A stretch of 64,000 nucleotides of DNA from an uncultured Cuneatibacter sp. (lineage in GTDB: Bacteria > Bacillota > Clostridia > Lachnospirales > Lachnospiraceae). A program made the translations under genes and the position numbers. The notes under the pieces were generated by a model. The model was not told where the DNA came from. It saw only the letters and a program-made list of their open reading frames with translations, and did no database searches. Positions 48,231 through 59,400 of the stretch are shown here, piece by piece; position 1 is the stretch's first letter; each line of letters begins with the position of its first letter. The stretch is taken from positions 15,393 to 79,392 of the forward strand of contig CAKQHB010000013.1 of assembly GCA_934234215.1 (NCBI GenBank), read 5' to 3'.

Positions 48231-50555
48231 ATGAAGAAAATCAAGAATCCGCTTCAGAAAAGAATTTTGCGGGAATTGTGGGGAGACTGGAGAAAGTATC
48301 TTATTGTCTTTCTGTTTTTGACGCTGACGATTGGATTTGTGTCCGGCATGTACGTCGCAAATGAGAGCATGATCACATCGGAAGAAAATGGTGTGACAGA
48401 GTACAAGCTGGAGGATGGACATTTTGAAGTGCAGGAACAGCCAAGCGATGAGCTGTTGGCGGACATTGCAGACAATGAGAGCGCTCCTGTAACTCTTTAC
48501 GAGAATTTCTTCCGCAATGAGGAGGAAGATCAGGATGGCGATGGTACTGCGGATGGAACTGTGCGCGTTTTCCCGCAGACAGAGGATGTGAACCTTGCCT
48601 GTGTGCTGGAAGGTGTATTACCGACTGGAGATCACGAGATCGCTATTGACCGGATGCACGCGGACAATGTGGGCATCAAAGTGGGTGACACGATCCTGGT
48701 TGGCGGAGAAGACTATGAAGTGTGCGGTCTGATCGCCTATGTGAACTATGCAACACTTCATGAGAAAAGCACGGACCTGATGTTTGATGCGTTGAAATTC
48801 GATGCAGCAATGGTGACGGAGGAGGGCTTTGACCGGCTGTCCGCACAGGTTCACTATGCGTATGCATGGAAATATGAGGACGAACCGAAGGACGAGTCTG
48901 AGGAAAAGAGTCTTTCCGATGATTTCCGGACAGAACTGGTGACACAGGTGATGATGTCTGGAAACAGTCTTTCCGACTACAGCCCCCGCTACGCAAACCC
49001 GGCAATCAACTTTGCACCGGATGACATGGGATCAGATAAAGCGATGGGTGGTGTCCTGTTAGATATTTTGATCGTCATTATCGCGTTTATTTTTGGCGTT
49101 ACGATCAGCAACACCATTACAAAAGAAGCTTCTACGATAGGTACGCTGCGAGCGTCCGGTTATACAAAGGGTGAGCTTGTCAGACATTATTTGTCGATGC
49201 CGGTTATTGTGACGTTGTTTGCAGCCTGCGTTGGAAATCTACTGGGCTATACCGTGTTCAAAAATGTGGTTGTGGGCATGTATTACAACAGTTACAGCCT
49301 GCCGACTTATCACACGATTTGGAATGCAGATGCTTTTGTGAAGACGACGGTTGTGCCAATCATTCTGATGTTTGTCGTAAATCTCATTATCATCACCTGC
49401 ATGATGAAGCACACGCCCCTGCAGTTTTTGCGCCATGATCTGAAAAAGACGAAGCGTCAGAAAGCGATGCGCCTGCCGAAATGGCGGTTCTTCCACAGAT
49501 TCCGTCTGCGTATCATGTCTCAGAATGCAGCCAACTATTTGATCCTGTTCATCGGAATAGCCTTTATCATGATCATGCTGGCGATGGCAGTCGGCATGCC
49601 GGATACGTTGTCCTATTATCAGAAGCATGCTCCGGAAATGATGATAGCAAAGTACCAGTATGTGTTGAAATCCTGGCAGGATGAGACAGGCGCCACCATT
49701 GAGACCGAAGAGGAAAGCGCCGAAAAATTCAGCATGAAATCATTGCTGCGCAAAAGCGATGTGCTGGACGAAGAGATTTCCGTCTATGGAATCTCGTTGG
49801 ACAGTCAGTATGTAACCATCACAAAGCTGCAGGAGCTGAAGGAGAACGAGGCTTATATTTCCGGATCCTTTGCAGAAAAATATGATGTCAAAGAAGGCGA
49901 TACGATCACGCTGTGCGAAAAGTACGAGGAGAAAGAGTACACCTGGACCGTAAAGGGAACCTATGACGGCGGACAGAGTATTGCGGTATATCTGCCGCTG
50001 GATCAGTACCGGGAAGTGTTCGATCAGAAGGAAGAGGCGTTCAGCGGATTCTTCTCCAACACAGAATTGACAGATCTGGACGAGAATCAGATCGCAACCG
50101 TTGTCACGGTTCGCGAAATCACAAAAATGTGCGACCAGATGGATCATTCCATGGGTTCTTATATGACATACTTCCAGTATTTGTGTATCCTGTTGTCGGC
50201 GGCAATGATCTATTTGCTGACGAAGCTGATTATCGAGAAAAATGAGAATGCGATCTCCATGACAAAAATTCTCGGCTACACGAATAAAGAAATTGCCAGT
50301 CTGTATCTGACCTCCACAACGATCATCGTCATCATCGAAGATCTGCTCAGCGTTGGCATCGGTGCAGCGATCATGAAAAAAGCATGGAAGATGATTATGA
50401 TGGAATACAGCGGCTGGTATGCATTCCGGATCGAGCCGATGGGCTATATCAAAATGTTTGCTTTTGTGCTGATTGGATACCTGATCGTAATGATCTTTGA
50501 TTTCAAACGAATCAAGAAGGTTCCGATGGATGAAGCACTGAAAAATATAGAATAA
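48231..50555 (+). CDS. FtsX-like ABC permease
   Basis: A 774-residue permease. It has an N-terminal helix (~22-42), a large extracellular domain (~45-265), three helices (~275-400), a second cytoplasmic/helix segment (~440), a second extracellular domain (~470-640), and three C-terminal helices ending at EALKNIE. Two FtsX domains in one chain are typical of partners of MacB-type ATPases in Firmicutes. IIAFIFGVTISNTITKEAST and GTLRASGYTKGEL mark the first FtsX domain, and SMTKILGYTNKEI the second. The gene follows the ATPase by 12 bp behind AAGGGGG. Substrate unknown. Confidence 0.9.
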   Translation: MKKIKNPLQKRILRELWGDWRKYLIVFLFLTLTIGFVSGMYVANESMITSEENGVTEYKLEDGHFEVQEQPSDELLADIADNESAPVTLYENFFRNEEEDQDGDGTADGTVRVFPQTEDVNLACVLEGVLPTGDHEIAIDRMHADNVGIKVGDTILVGGEDYEVCGLIAYVNYATLHEKSTDLMFDALKFDAAMVTEEGFDRLSAQVHYAYAWKYEDEPKDESEEKSLSDDFRTELVTQVMMSGNSLSDYSPRYANPAINFAPDDMGSDKAMGGVLLDILIVIIAFIFGVTISNTITKEASTIGTLRASGYTKGELVRHYLSMPVIVTLFAACVGNLLGYTVFKNVVVGMYYNSYSLPTYHTIWNADAFVKTTVVPIILMFVVNLIIITCMMKHTPLQFLRHDLKKTKRQKAMRLPKWRFFHRFRLRIMSQNAANYLILFIGIAFIMIMLAMAVGMPDTLSYYQKHAPEMMIAKYQYVLKSWQDETGATIETEEESAEKFSMKSLLRKSDVLDEEISVYGISLDSQYVTITKLQELKENEAYISGSFAEKYDVKEGDTITLCEKYEEKEYTWTVKGTYDGGQSIAVYLPLDQYREVFDQKEEAFSGFFSNTELTDLDENQIATVVTVREITKMCDQMDHSMGSYMTYFQYLCILLSAAMIYLLTKLIIEKNENAISMTKILGYTNKEIASLYLTSTTIIVIIEDLLSVGIGAAIMKKAWKMIMMEYSGWYAFRIEPMGYIKMFAFVLIGYLIVMIFDFKRIKKVPMDEALKNIE

Positions 50556-50575
50556 TCGAAGGAGAATTTCTTTTT

Positions 50576-50619
50576 CCTCCATACAAGGTGTGTTACAATA
50601 AAAATACCTTGTGTGGAGG
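50576..50619 (+). promoter_or_regulatory. Inverted repeat enclosing a -10 box and the ribosome binding site
   Basis: CCTCCATACAAGGT (50576-50589) and ACCTTGTGTGGAGG (50606-50619) pair at 13 of 14 positions plus one wobble. The loop holds TACAAT (50594-50599), and the right arm holds the GGAGG site of the next gene. Read-through RNA from the ABC operon would hide that site. Confidence 0.6.
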
Positions 50620-50626
50620 ATTTCTT

Positions 50627-51163
50627 ATGCAGTACGAATTGATGTATTCAAAGAGAAAAACATTAGCAGTGCAGATCCGGGCGGATGGCAGTATCGTGGT
50701 GCGGGCGCCTTTTCGGACGCCACGCTATCGGATCGAGGGATTTTTGACAGAACGACAGGATTGGATTTTGCAGACGGTTGAGAAACAGAAAGCGGCTCAT
50801 GCAGTTCCGGGAATCTCAGAGCAGCTGAACCCGCAGGAGCGGGAGGCGATGATCCGCAAAGCCGGAGAGACACTGGCAGCGCGGACGGCTTATTTTGCGG
50901 AGCAGATGGGTGTGACCTATGGGCATATTACAATCCGGGAGCAGAAGACGCGCTGGGGAAGCTGCAGCAGCAAAGGCAATCTGAATTATAATTGGAAGCT
51001 GATTCTGATGCCACAGGAGATTCTGGATTATGTTGTGGTGCACGAACTGGCGCACCGCAAAGAAATGAACCATTCTGCGCGATTTTACGCAGTTGTTGCA
51101 GCGCAGATGCCGGACTATGCAGTGCGGCAGAAGTGGCTGCGAGAGCACGGCGGGGAATATTGA
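50627..51163 (+). CDS. YgjP-type zinc metallopeptidase (DUF45)
   Basis: A 178-residue protein of the YgjP/DUF45 family of putative metal-dependent hydrolases. The zinc site HELAHRKEMNH (~138-148) is of the H-E-x-x-H form with a third His six residues on. The preceding TRWGSCSSKGNLNYNWKLIL (~107-126) is the most conserved stretch of the family. The N-terminal part (YSKRKTLAVQIRADGSIVVR) is a beta-rich domain also typical. ATG 50627 follows GGAGG at 7 nt. Length is a little under the common ~230 residues. Substrate and physiological role are not known. Confidence 0.9.
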   Translation: MQYELMYSKRKTLAVQIRADGSIVVRAPFRTPRYRIEGFLTERQDWILQTVEKQKAAHAVPGISEQLNPQEREAMIRKAGETLAARTAYFAEQMGVTYGHITIREQKTRWGSCSSKGNLNYNWKLILMPQEILDYVVVHELAHRKEMNHSARFYAVVAAQMPDYAVRQKWLREHGGEY

Positions 51164-51199
51164 CAATCCGTAAGATTAATCGTGCAAATCGCCGCTCGC

Positions 51200-51319
51200 T
51201 GGAAGAATATCTGCCGGACGGGGAAGAATTACAAAGAAATCCTGCGCCGCGCCGATGAAACATTGTATGAGAAAAAGCGGAATGGAAAAGAAGGCTGCGT
51301 TGTGTATGAGGAGATGTAG
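51200..51319 (+). pseudogene. Relic of a GGDEF domain C-terminus
   Basis: From 51224 to the TAG at 51319, one frame encodes KNYKEILRRADETLYEKKRN and then GKEGCVVYEEM, the classical last strand and helix of a GGDEF domain (ADxALYxxKxxGR). The sequence just upstream fits the domain better in another frame (EYLPDGE), so a frameshift lies near 51220. No start codon or catalytic motif remains. The relic is squeezed between the YgjP-type gene and the convergent kinase gene. Confidence 0.7.
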
Positions 51320-51320
51320 T

Positions 51321-52598
51321 TTATAGAGATGCCTGAAAATGAAATTCCCCATCGGAAACAAAGAACCGATACAGTCCATGATATTTTTCAATAACGGAGA
51401 TCATGCTTTGCACACCGATGCCATGACCATTTTTCAGTGAAACAGGCAGGTCATTTCGAAAAAACGGTTCTTTGGCGTAGCTGTTCGCCATATTGACGCA
51501 GAGCAGCCCGTTTTTGTTATAGATTTTCAGATGAATATAGCGGTCATTTGGATTTGAGATAGTCGCGCAGGCATGAATCGCGTTTTCCAGAGCATTTGCC
51601 AGAAGACTGCACAGATCAGTAATCTGAAATTTTTCGAAATCACCAGCGGTGACGGAGACAACGGTCTGGATGTTCTGGTCATTCGCTTTTTGCAGATAGG
51701 ACGATAGAATCAGGTTTAAAGGCTGATTTTCGCAGTATCTTTTCACCGGGATCTTGTCCAGACCGGAGCAGATCTCATTCATGTACTGCATCGACTGCTC
51801 CAGCTGATTTTCCCGGATGCATTCCTGCAAAAAGGACAGATGGTGGCGCAGGTCATGTCGGTAAATGGCAGATTGTTTGTCCGCAAGAGACAGCTGCGTG
51901 ATTTCTTTTTGAGCCTGGACTGCGGCGGTGACAAGGATCAGATTTTCCTGCTCTGCCTGATTTCGCTTGCTGGAGGTCTCGATGGACAGAATCGACAGGA
52001 GAAAATAGAGCAGGACGAGGAAGCTGTCCATAAAATCAATGGCGACAGCGCCGCCGGAATACAGCAGGTCTGTGTAGACCGTGAGAGAATATTCCAGAAT
52101 ATAGTACGACAACGGAAGCAGGAGAAGCAGAGTCAGAGTGGTTTGATTTTCCTGCTTTAATTTTACGATGTGTGGTGTCATATAGCGGACAACGAGGAAC
52201 AGAAGCGGAAATGTGGCGATCGTGGAGACCACATTTGCGATGGTCGGATCATAGTTCCAAAAGCTGGAGACCAGCGTGCCGATCCATTTTCGCGGTGTGC
52301 ACAGCGAGTACGCGGAAAGCACTGCGATCAGCGACATGAAAATGTTCTTTTTCAGCATAAAATGAATCAGCAGAACCAAAGGCAGATGGATCAGCAGCGG
52401 ATAGCATTTGTACAGAGCGTTTTCTCCTAAAAGAAGATAAAACAAAATCTGAACCACGCCGAATGCAAGGTAGGATTTCAGATAAATCGGCCAATGCTCC
52501 CGCACAGGAATATCTGCGAGAGATAAAGATGCCGTGACACCAAAAAATAAGACAGCCGCATAATTCAGCAGGCTGAAAAAAACAGGCAGATCCATCAT
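51321..52598 (-). CDS. AgrC-type GHKL sensor histidine kinase
   Basis: A 425-residue kinase with six or seven N-terminal membrane helices (~5-205), a coiled linker, a phosphoacceptor His in IYRHDLRHHLSFL (~243-255) and a GHKL ATPase domain with LANALENAIHAC and GHGIGVQSM (~390-398). This is the architecture of AgrC, VirS and ComD, which sense extracellular peptides through a polytopic domain. It overlaps its LytTR regulator gene by 4 bp (ATGA). No agrB, agrD or other peptide gene is in the window, so the ligand is unknown. A stress or antibiotic sensor is an alternative. Confidence 0.88.
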   Translation of the reverse strand: MMDLPVFFSLLNYAAVLFFGVTASLSLADIPVREHWPIYLKSYLAFGVVQILFYLLLGENALYKCYPLLIHLPLVLLIHFMLKKNIFMSLIAVLSAYSLCTPRKWIGTLVSSFWNYDPTIANVVSTIATFPLLFLVVRYMTPHIVKLKQENQTTLTLLLLLPLSYYILEYSLTVYTDLLYSGGAVAIDFMDSFLVLLYFLLSILSIETSSKRNQAEQENLILVTAAVQAQKEITQLSLADKQSAIYRHDLRHHLSFLQECIRENQLEQSMQYMNEICSGLDKIPVKRYCENQPLNLILSSYLQKANDQNIQTVVSVTAGDFEKFQITDLCSLLANALENAIHACATISNPNDRYIHLKIYNKNGLLCVNMANSYAKEPFFRNDLPVSLKNGHGIGVQSMISVIEKYHGLYRFFVSDGEFHFQASL

Positions 52599-53314
52599 GA
52601 CATTTCCTCCATCTGATAGGTAAGATAATGAGTTTTGATCTCTGAAACTCTGCGCTGCGCCAACGGCAGCGCAGTTCCATTCTGGAGATTCAGATCCATC
52701 GTTCCGATCATGCGGATGTAGTTCATATTTACGAGAAAGGACCGGTGGATCAGGAGAAATTCCGGGTGCTGCAGGAGTTGCTCGCAGACGGTTGCAAAAC
52801 GGTCGGTGCAGGTGATAGATTCTCCGTTGGAAAGGTAGTAGACAACCTTGCGTCCCTGCGCTTCCAGATACATCAGATTGCTTAAAGACACCTTATGCAT
52901 GCCGATGGTGCTTTTGAGGACGAGAACTTTTCCCTGCTCCTGAACCCGCGTTTCCATGATATCGTCCAATACCTGAAAAAACTGCTCCTGGACGATGGGC
53001 TTCACCAGGTAATTCGTCGCTTTTACGGTGTAACTCTCTACTGCGAAATCCGGTGTGGTCGTCAAAAAGACAATATCCGCGGCTTTGTCGAAGCTGCGGA
53101 TTTCTTTTGCCAGCTGCATGCCGGTGAGTCCGGGCATGATGATATCCAGCAGATAGACGTCATAGCGCTCCGTCTGGGCGCTGGCAGCCAGCTCGAAGCT
53201 GCTGCGGAACGGACAGATGGAAAACGACAGATTTTGTTTTTGACAGTAAAGATCTAAAAGCGATAAGATGCGGGACAGTTCCCTCTTATCGTCATCACAA
53301 ATAGCTATTTTCAT
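52595..53314 (-). CDS. LytTR family response regulator (AgrA type)
   Basis: A 239-residue regulator: receiver domain with MKIAICDDD, phosphoacceptor Asp in VYLLDIIMPGLTG (~58) and conserved Lys in NYLVKPI (~105); then a LytTR DNA-binding domain (~135-235) with VSLSNLMYLEAQGRKVVYYL and LIHRSFLVNMNYI. ATG 53314 is chosen since the receiver domain begins there and AGGGGAT precedes it; a reading from 53386 would add 24 residues of intergenic origin. Divergent from the giant surface-protein gene with a 168-bp gap that holds a LytTR-type direct repeat. Confidence 0.92.
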   Translation of the reverse strand: MKIAICDDDKRELSRILSLLDLYCQKQNLSFSICPFRSSFELAASAQTERYDVYLLDIIMPGLTGMQLAKEIRSFDKAADIVFLTTTPDFAVESYTVKATNYLVKPIVQEQFFQVLDDIMETRVQEQGKVLVLKSTIGMHKVSLSNLMYLEAQGRKVVYYLSNGESITCTDRFATVCEQLLQHPEFLLIHRSFLVNMNYIRMIGTMDLNLQNGTALPLAQRRVSEIKTHYLTYQMEEMS

Positions 53315-53384
53315 ATTGAATCCCCTGTAGTAAGACTGAAATCTATTATAACTTTTATTCCGACAAAAAGCCACAGTCTTCCAC

Positions 53385-53452
53385 ATCGTTCATGTTAAAA
53401 AAAGCATCATTCATGCAAAACGAATCTGGAAAGGAAAAGAACGGTGTAGAAT
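53385..53452 (+). promoter_or_regulatory. LytTR-type direct repeats and -10 of the giant gene
   Basis: ATCGTTCATG (53385-53394) and ATCATTCATG (53406-53415) are direct repeats 21 bp apart and match the ComE/BlpR-type pattern A-C-C-R-T-T-Y-A-N-G at 9 of 10 positions each. TAGAAT (53447-53452) follows at a distance suited to activation; there is no good -35. Confidence 0.6.
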
Positions 53453-53482
53453 GAAACCAAAGCTAAAAAAGGGGGAAAAGGT

Positions 53483-56400
53483 ATGTGGAAGAAGCTTTGT
53501 AACAGCATACAGAATGCTTCGGTCCAGCAGAGAGTCATTGCAATCGCACTGGCTGTCTGTGTTTTGGTCGGTGCAGGTGTAGCTGTGATAAAACTGAACA
53601 ACCATACTTCGGACAGTCTGAATACACCGATTGCAGAGCAGACGGAAGCAGACGAAACGAAAGATGCGTTATCGCAGGTGGCGGACAAAGAAAAAGAAGA
53701 AACCGAAGCGATAGACGAAAAATCGACGGACGACGCGGAAAGCGGGGATTCGAAAACGGGTACTGCAACTGCAAATAAGGGTAGCGGCAGTACGAATACG
53801 AATCCAGGCAACGGCGGAACGACAAATCCGGGAACAAATAACGGAAATAATAACGGAAGCAATAATGGTTCCGGCAATGCAGGTTCTGAGACAAAGGCAG
53901 ACACGCAGTGCACCGTTACATTTGTGACCGGTGAAGGAACGCCGATCGCCGCAAAGAAGGTCGAGAAGGGCACAAAGATTCAGGCATTGCCGACCGCTTA
54001 TCGGGATGGCTACATCTTTACCAGCTGGTATTATGATGAAGCGAGAACTGAGACTGCAGTCGAGACAGACGGAATCAACCACGATACGACTTTATATGCG
54101 CAGTATGTTGCACAGGCTCCGATGGAAGCGCTGGAGCAGAAAACATTTGTCAGTGCGACAGATGTAGAGGGCAGCAGCTTCCAGATCAGCGTGGAAGCAA
54201 CCGATAAGAAGATGACAGCAGAAGCGGTAAAAGCAGCAATTACGGCTTCGAATCTGACTGACCCGCAGCAGACGGATATCATCAACGTATCCGGAGCAGC
54301 AGGCAGCTTTGTTGTGTCCGGAAGAAATCCGGAATTTGAAAACAACGACAGTATGCAGGTTCTGGATGGATTTGCGGCAGGATCGACTTATCGCATTGCA
54401 TTAGATGATGAGAGACTGAACTTCAAAGATCAGGATACTTCTGTTAGAGAGTATAACTTTGCAACTGCAAAGACAGAAGTATTGAATACGACATTAAATG
54501 ATGATATTCGCTACATCCCGATGCAGGATCTGAGCAATATCACAAACAATGGCGAGACGGTAGCTTCTCTTTCTATCGCGCTGTATGAAGCAGACAGCGA
54601 TGGAAAGCTGGGACCGGCGGAACTGACGCAGGGATCTTTTGACTACACAGTAGGAACGCTGAAAGTGGGAGATGTTGTGTCTGTTTATGCTGGACTGAGA
54701 CCGGATCAGCGTACCTTAGAGACTCCTGAGAGTGAAAATGGCGATGTGGCATACATCGAGATCACAGGAAAGAACGGAAACCGTTACACATATCAGAATG
54801 CAGATCCGGAAGATGTTATTTTCGAGCCGGATATGCTGCCGGTTCCGGAATCCGCAGATCTGGACAGTGCATCAAATACGATCACAGTCGCAAAGGATGT
54901 GCTGGATTATTCTGCAGATGTGTATGCAAACATTGAGCTGGACAGCCAGACGACCGCAGACGTTGGCGATTTCCTGATGTTCTACAGCGGTATCTTTGGT
55001 ATCACAGAAGGGGAAGACGCTGCGAGCATCACCGGCTATGCAAAGATCACTTCTGTAACAGAAAATAATGACGATACCACGACCATCGGCTATGAGACCG
55101 TCAGTTGGGAAGATGTTTGTCAGACGATGGATATTTACGCAAGTCAGCAGATCTCCGGCGAAGATATGATCGAGGGCGTGGATACCGAACAGCTGGAAAA
55201 GTCCATTGAAGAGCAGGCAGTATCTACTGGATTTGCGGAAGAAGCCGCACAGTATCTGGGCTCTCTGGCACTTGCAACGAATAACTTTACGAAGCTGAGT
55301 GAAAATATGAACCTTTCGGACTACAAGGTGACGCTGGAAGACGGCACACCGATCACACCGGAAGAGCTTCAGCTGATGGCTTCGAATATGTCAGTATCCT
55401 GTGAGATGGAAAAGGGATATCCGAAGGCAACGATCTCGACACATCCGGAAAGATTGGGTGCTGCACAGGGAACCGCTGCAAAAGACAAGGGACTCAGCGT
55501 AAAGCTGGAAGTTCAGGCAAAGATCACGATTGGCAAGAAGGGCACAGACAATCAGGTTACGATCGTAGTAACCGGTACGTTCCAGGAAGAAGTTGGACTG
55601 GACATCGGTGTCAGCAGTAAGGCAATCTGGAAAGTATGGGGCATTTTCCCGTACATTGCAGAGTATCGCGTTACTGCAAATCTGGACGTTCTGAACTATA
55701 CCGGTATCGAAGTCAATGCGATGATGATGACCGGTCAGGCAGATGAAGAGCATAGCTATGACGATGCTCTGGACATTGCGGACGAGATCAAAAACCTCAT
55801 CAAGTCGGCGGATCAGAAGGACGGCGAAGATGATGAGAAAGAAGAAAACAGCAAGAATCTGGTAAAGCGTTACAGCGAGATGTTGGAAGCAGATTCCGAC
55901 TGGGTACGGATGCTGGAGCAGAACATTGTGAATCAGGAATGGAGAGTTCCTCCGGCACTTCCGATCATTGCTGTCAAGGCAGAAGCAAACTTTGTCATTA
56001 AGATGGATGCGTGCATTTCCATCGGCTTTGATTTTGAATATCAGACTGGTAAGCGTTATACCTATACCGTCGATGTATTTGCCGGTCAGGTATACAACGA
56101 TACCGTCTCTCTGTTAGAGGAAACCTATCAGTTCAGTTTCTATACGATGGGACGTCTGGCAGTCAAAGCAGGTATTGAATTTGAATTTAAAGTAGGACTG
56201 TTCTCCACGGATCTGGATTCTGTCGGATTCCGAGCGGAGGCGGGTGCTTACACGAAGTTGTGGGGCTATTTCTACTACGAGCTGCACTACTCGGCGAGCG
56301 CCGGAAAGAGCCGAAGTTACAGCGGTGTTCTATTGATCGATGTGGGCGCATATCTGGAGCTGGGATTAAAGGCGCAGGCATTTAACGACAGGTACAAAGC

Positions 56401-59400
56401 AGAGGCAAAACTGGTGGACAAAGAGTGGTCTTTGTACACTGTCGGAAATCAGGACAGCATTCTCGACTTTGCAACCGAGCAGGAAGAGATGCCGTATATT
56501 AAGTTGAAACAGCATATTCGGTCTGCGGTGATTCCGGACAGCGTATTCCTTATGGATTATCTGGACTTGAAGGACGGCAAAGAAAAGCAGGCTGTTTATA
56601 ACGATTATTTTGACGAGTCAAAGAAAGAAAGCAGTACAAACCGCAAGAACTTTGAGATCACGATGACGAATGACAAGTTCTCTTACGATCCGCAGACGAA
56701 CACGATCACGGTCAATCCGGCTGCAGGAGATAAGAAGCTGGAAGGTGACATGATCATTACGTGGAACCGCTATCCGCTGGCGTTCTCCTCCAGACCGATC
56801 CAGAGACGGATCCATCTGTATTGGGATAATGTCAGAGACGGATATGTTATCGTACCGTACACCAACGGCGGAAGCTATCTGGATATCATCAATGCAAAGT
56901 ACGAAGCAAAGGTAAAAGGACCGGAAGCACCCACGAAGCTGGGTTATGACTTTGCAGGCTGGTACCGGGATGAAGCATGCACAGAACCGTATCAGTTCCC
57001 GGAGAAAATGCCGGCAGAAGATACAAATATCTATGCAAAGTGGACTCCGTCCACAAATACGGTCTATACCGTAGAGCACTATCAGGAACAGCTTCGTTCC
57101 GGTGAATATGAGCTGACAGAGAGCGAGACTCTGACTGGAACGACCGACAGTTCAGTCACTCCGGAAGTAAAGGATTACACCGGATACTATGCACCTGCCA
57201 AGCAGGAGATCAAGATCAATGCGGACGGCAGCACGACGATGCGTTATTACTACGCACTTCAGACGCACACCGTAACATTTGATCCAGGCGAAGTTGGCGG
57301 CGAAAGCATTACCTATGAATTAAAATATGGCGGAACCGTGATCGCACCGGAGCTGGCTGCAAAGGGTTATACATTTGCAGGTTGGGATCAGACAATCTCC
57401 GGTACGATGGGAACTGAGAATGTGACATACACCGCACAGTGGACGAAGAAGGCAGATACCGATTACCGTGTGGAATATTACGTTGAGGATGTAAATGGAG
57501 CGTATCGTCTGCAGGATCTGGTAGAAGGCAAGGGCATCACAGGAGCGCTTCTGTCTGTTGAAAATCTGAGATATCAGGAATTAGCGGACGGACAGGTTGC
57601 CGAGCAGAAGTACAATGTGGCAAACGGCATTGTATTTGAAAATATGACCGTCAATGGCGCCGAGACGGAAAATGCAGAAATTGCAGCAGACGGAAAGACC
57701 ATCATCAAGCTGAACTACAGACGTCTGAGCCATAAGGTGACATTCGACTGGGGCTTTGATGACAGAACCGATTTCGTAGAAGATCGCTACGAAGCAGAAA
57801 TTCCGGCTCTGAGCGCGATCGAGCGTGCGGGATATACTTTTGATGGCTGGTATGAGGATGCAGATCTGAGCGGAGATCCGGTAGAAGTATTCCAGATGGC
57901 AGCAGAGGATCGCACTCTGTATGCAAAGTGGATCGCCAATACCGATACACGCTATGTGGTAGAGCATTACCAGCAGGATCTGAACGGTGGCTTCACACTG
58001 ACAGATCAGGAAGAAAAGAAGGGAACGACCGACACCAGCGTAACACCGAAATTGAAGACTTACGCCGGATTTACCGCTCCTGAAGTACAGGAAGTGATCA
58101 TAAAGGGTGATGGAAGCACCGTTGTTCGCTATGAGTACACACGCAACACATACACAATCACTTTCGCAGTAAACGGTGGAGAGATGGAAGCTGATGCGGC
58201 GATCACCGCACTGTATGGATCACCGATCACATTGCCGACACCGGTAAGAGACGGTTACGGATTCACGGGCTGGTATGTGGATGGAACACTGTTCACAGAA
58301 GCAGCAATGCCTGCAGATAATGTAACGCTCACCGCTGGATGGGCAGCCGGAAAGTATAGCTATACCGTAAATCACTATCTGCAGAATCTGGAAGATCCGG
58401 AGCAGTATACATTAGTAGACTCCGAACCGGGTGTTTCCGATATGGACAGTGAAGTGACACCGGCGAGAAAGCAGTACACCGGATTTGAGACTCCGGAGAA
58501 AGAACAGACCATCACGATTGGCAGTGATGGAACTAAGAACGTAGTCAGCTACTACTACACCAGAAAGCAATATCAGCTGGTATGGAATCTGGCAGGAGGA
58601 AAAGCTCCGGCTGGATACACCGTGGGAAGTGTTCTCTATGAGGCACCGATCATCGTTCCGGTTCCGGAAAAGACCGGATATTCTTACACTTGGGATGCAG
58701 CACCGGAATTGAAGATGCCGGCAAATGATCTGACTTACACTGCAAAGTGGACCGCAAATCAGTATCAGGTACGGTTTGATGTCAATGGCGGTACGGTAGA
58801 GTCGAACTCTGACATTACCGGAAAGATCGTGACATTTGATCAGGCTTACGGAGAACTTCCGAAGCTGACAAAGACCGGATACATCTTTGGCGGATGGTTC
58901 GATGCAGTAGGAGGCGGAAACGAAATTACAGCAGAAACAATCGTGAAGACAGACCGGGATCACACTCTGTACGCACAGTTCACACCGATCCGCTATCAGA
59001 TTCGGTATGGAAATATGGATGGCGCACAGAACTCTCCGGAAAATGCAGCAGAATTTACGATTGAGGACAACAAGATCGTCCTGCGCGATCCGATCGGAAA
59101 GCCGGGTTACACCTTCGATGGCTGGTACACAGACACTGGCTTCGAAAAGCCGGTATCCGGCGAACTGACGCTGGGTATCGGATACGACTGGATCTTCTAC
59201 GCAAAGTGGAAGGCAAATCCGTACACAATCACGCTGGACAGCTGTCTGGGCGACATGGTGAAGATGGAAACCGTGCTGATGACTTACGATGAGGCAGCAA
59301 ACCTGCCGTTGTTATCGACAATCGGCAGATTCAACAAGCCGGGCTATACCTTCATGGGATGGTCCACGGAAAAGGGCGGCGCAGTGAACTACACCGATGG

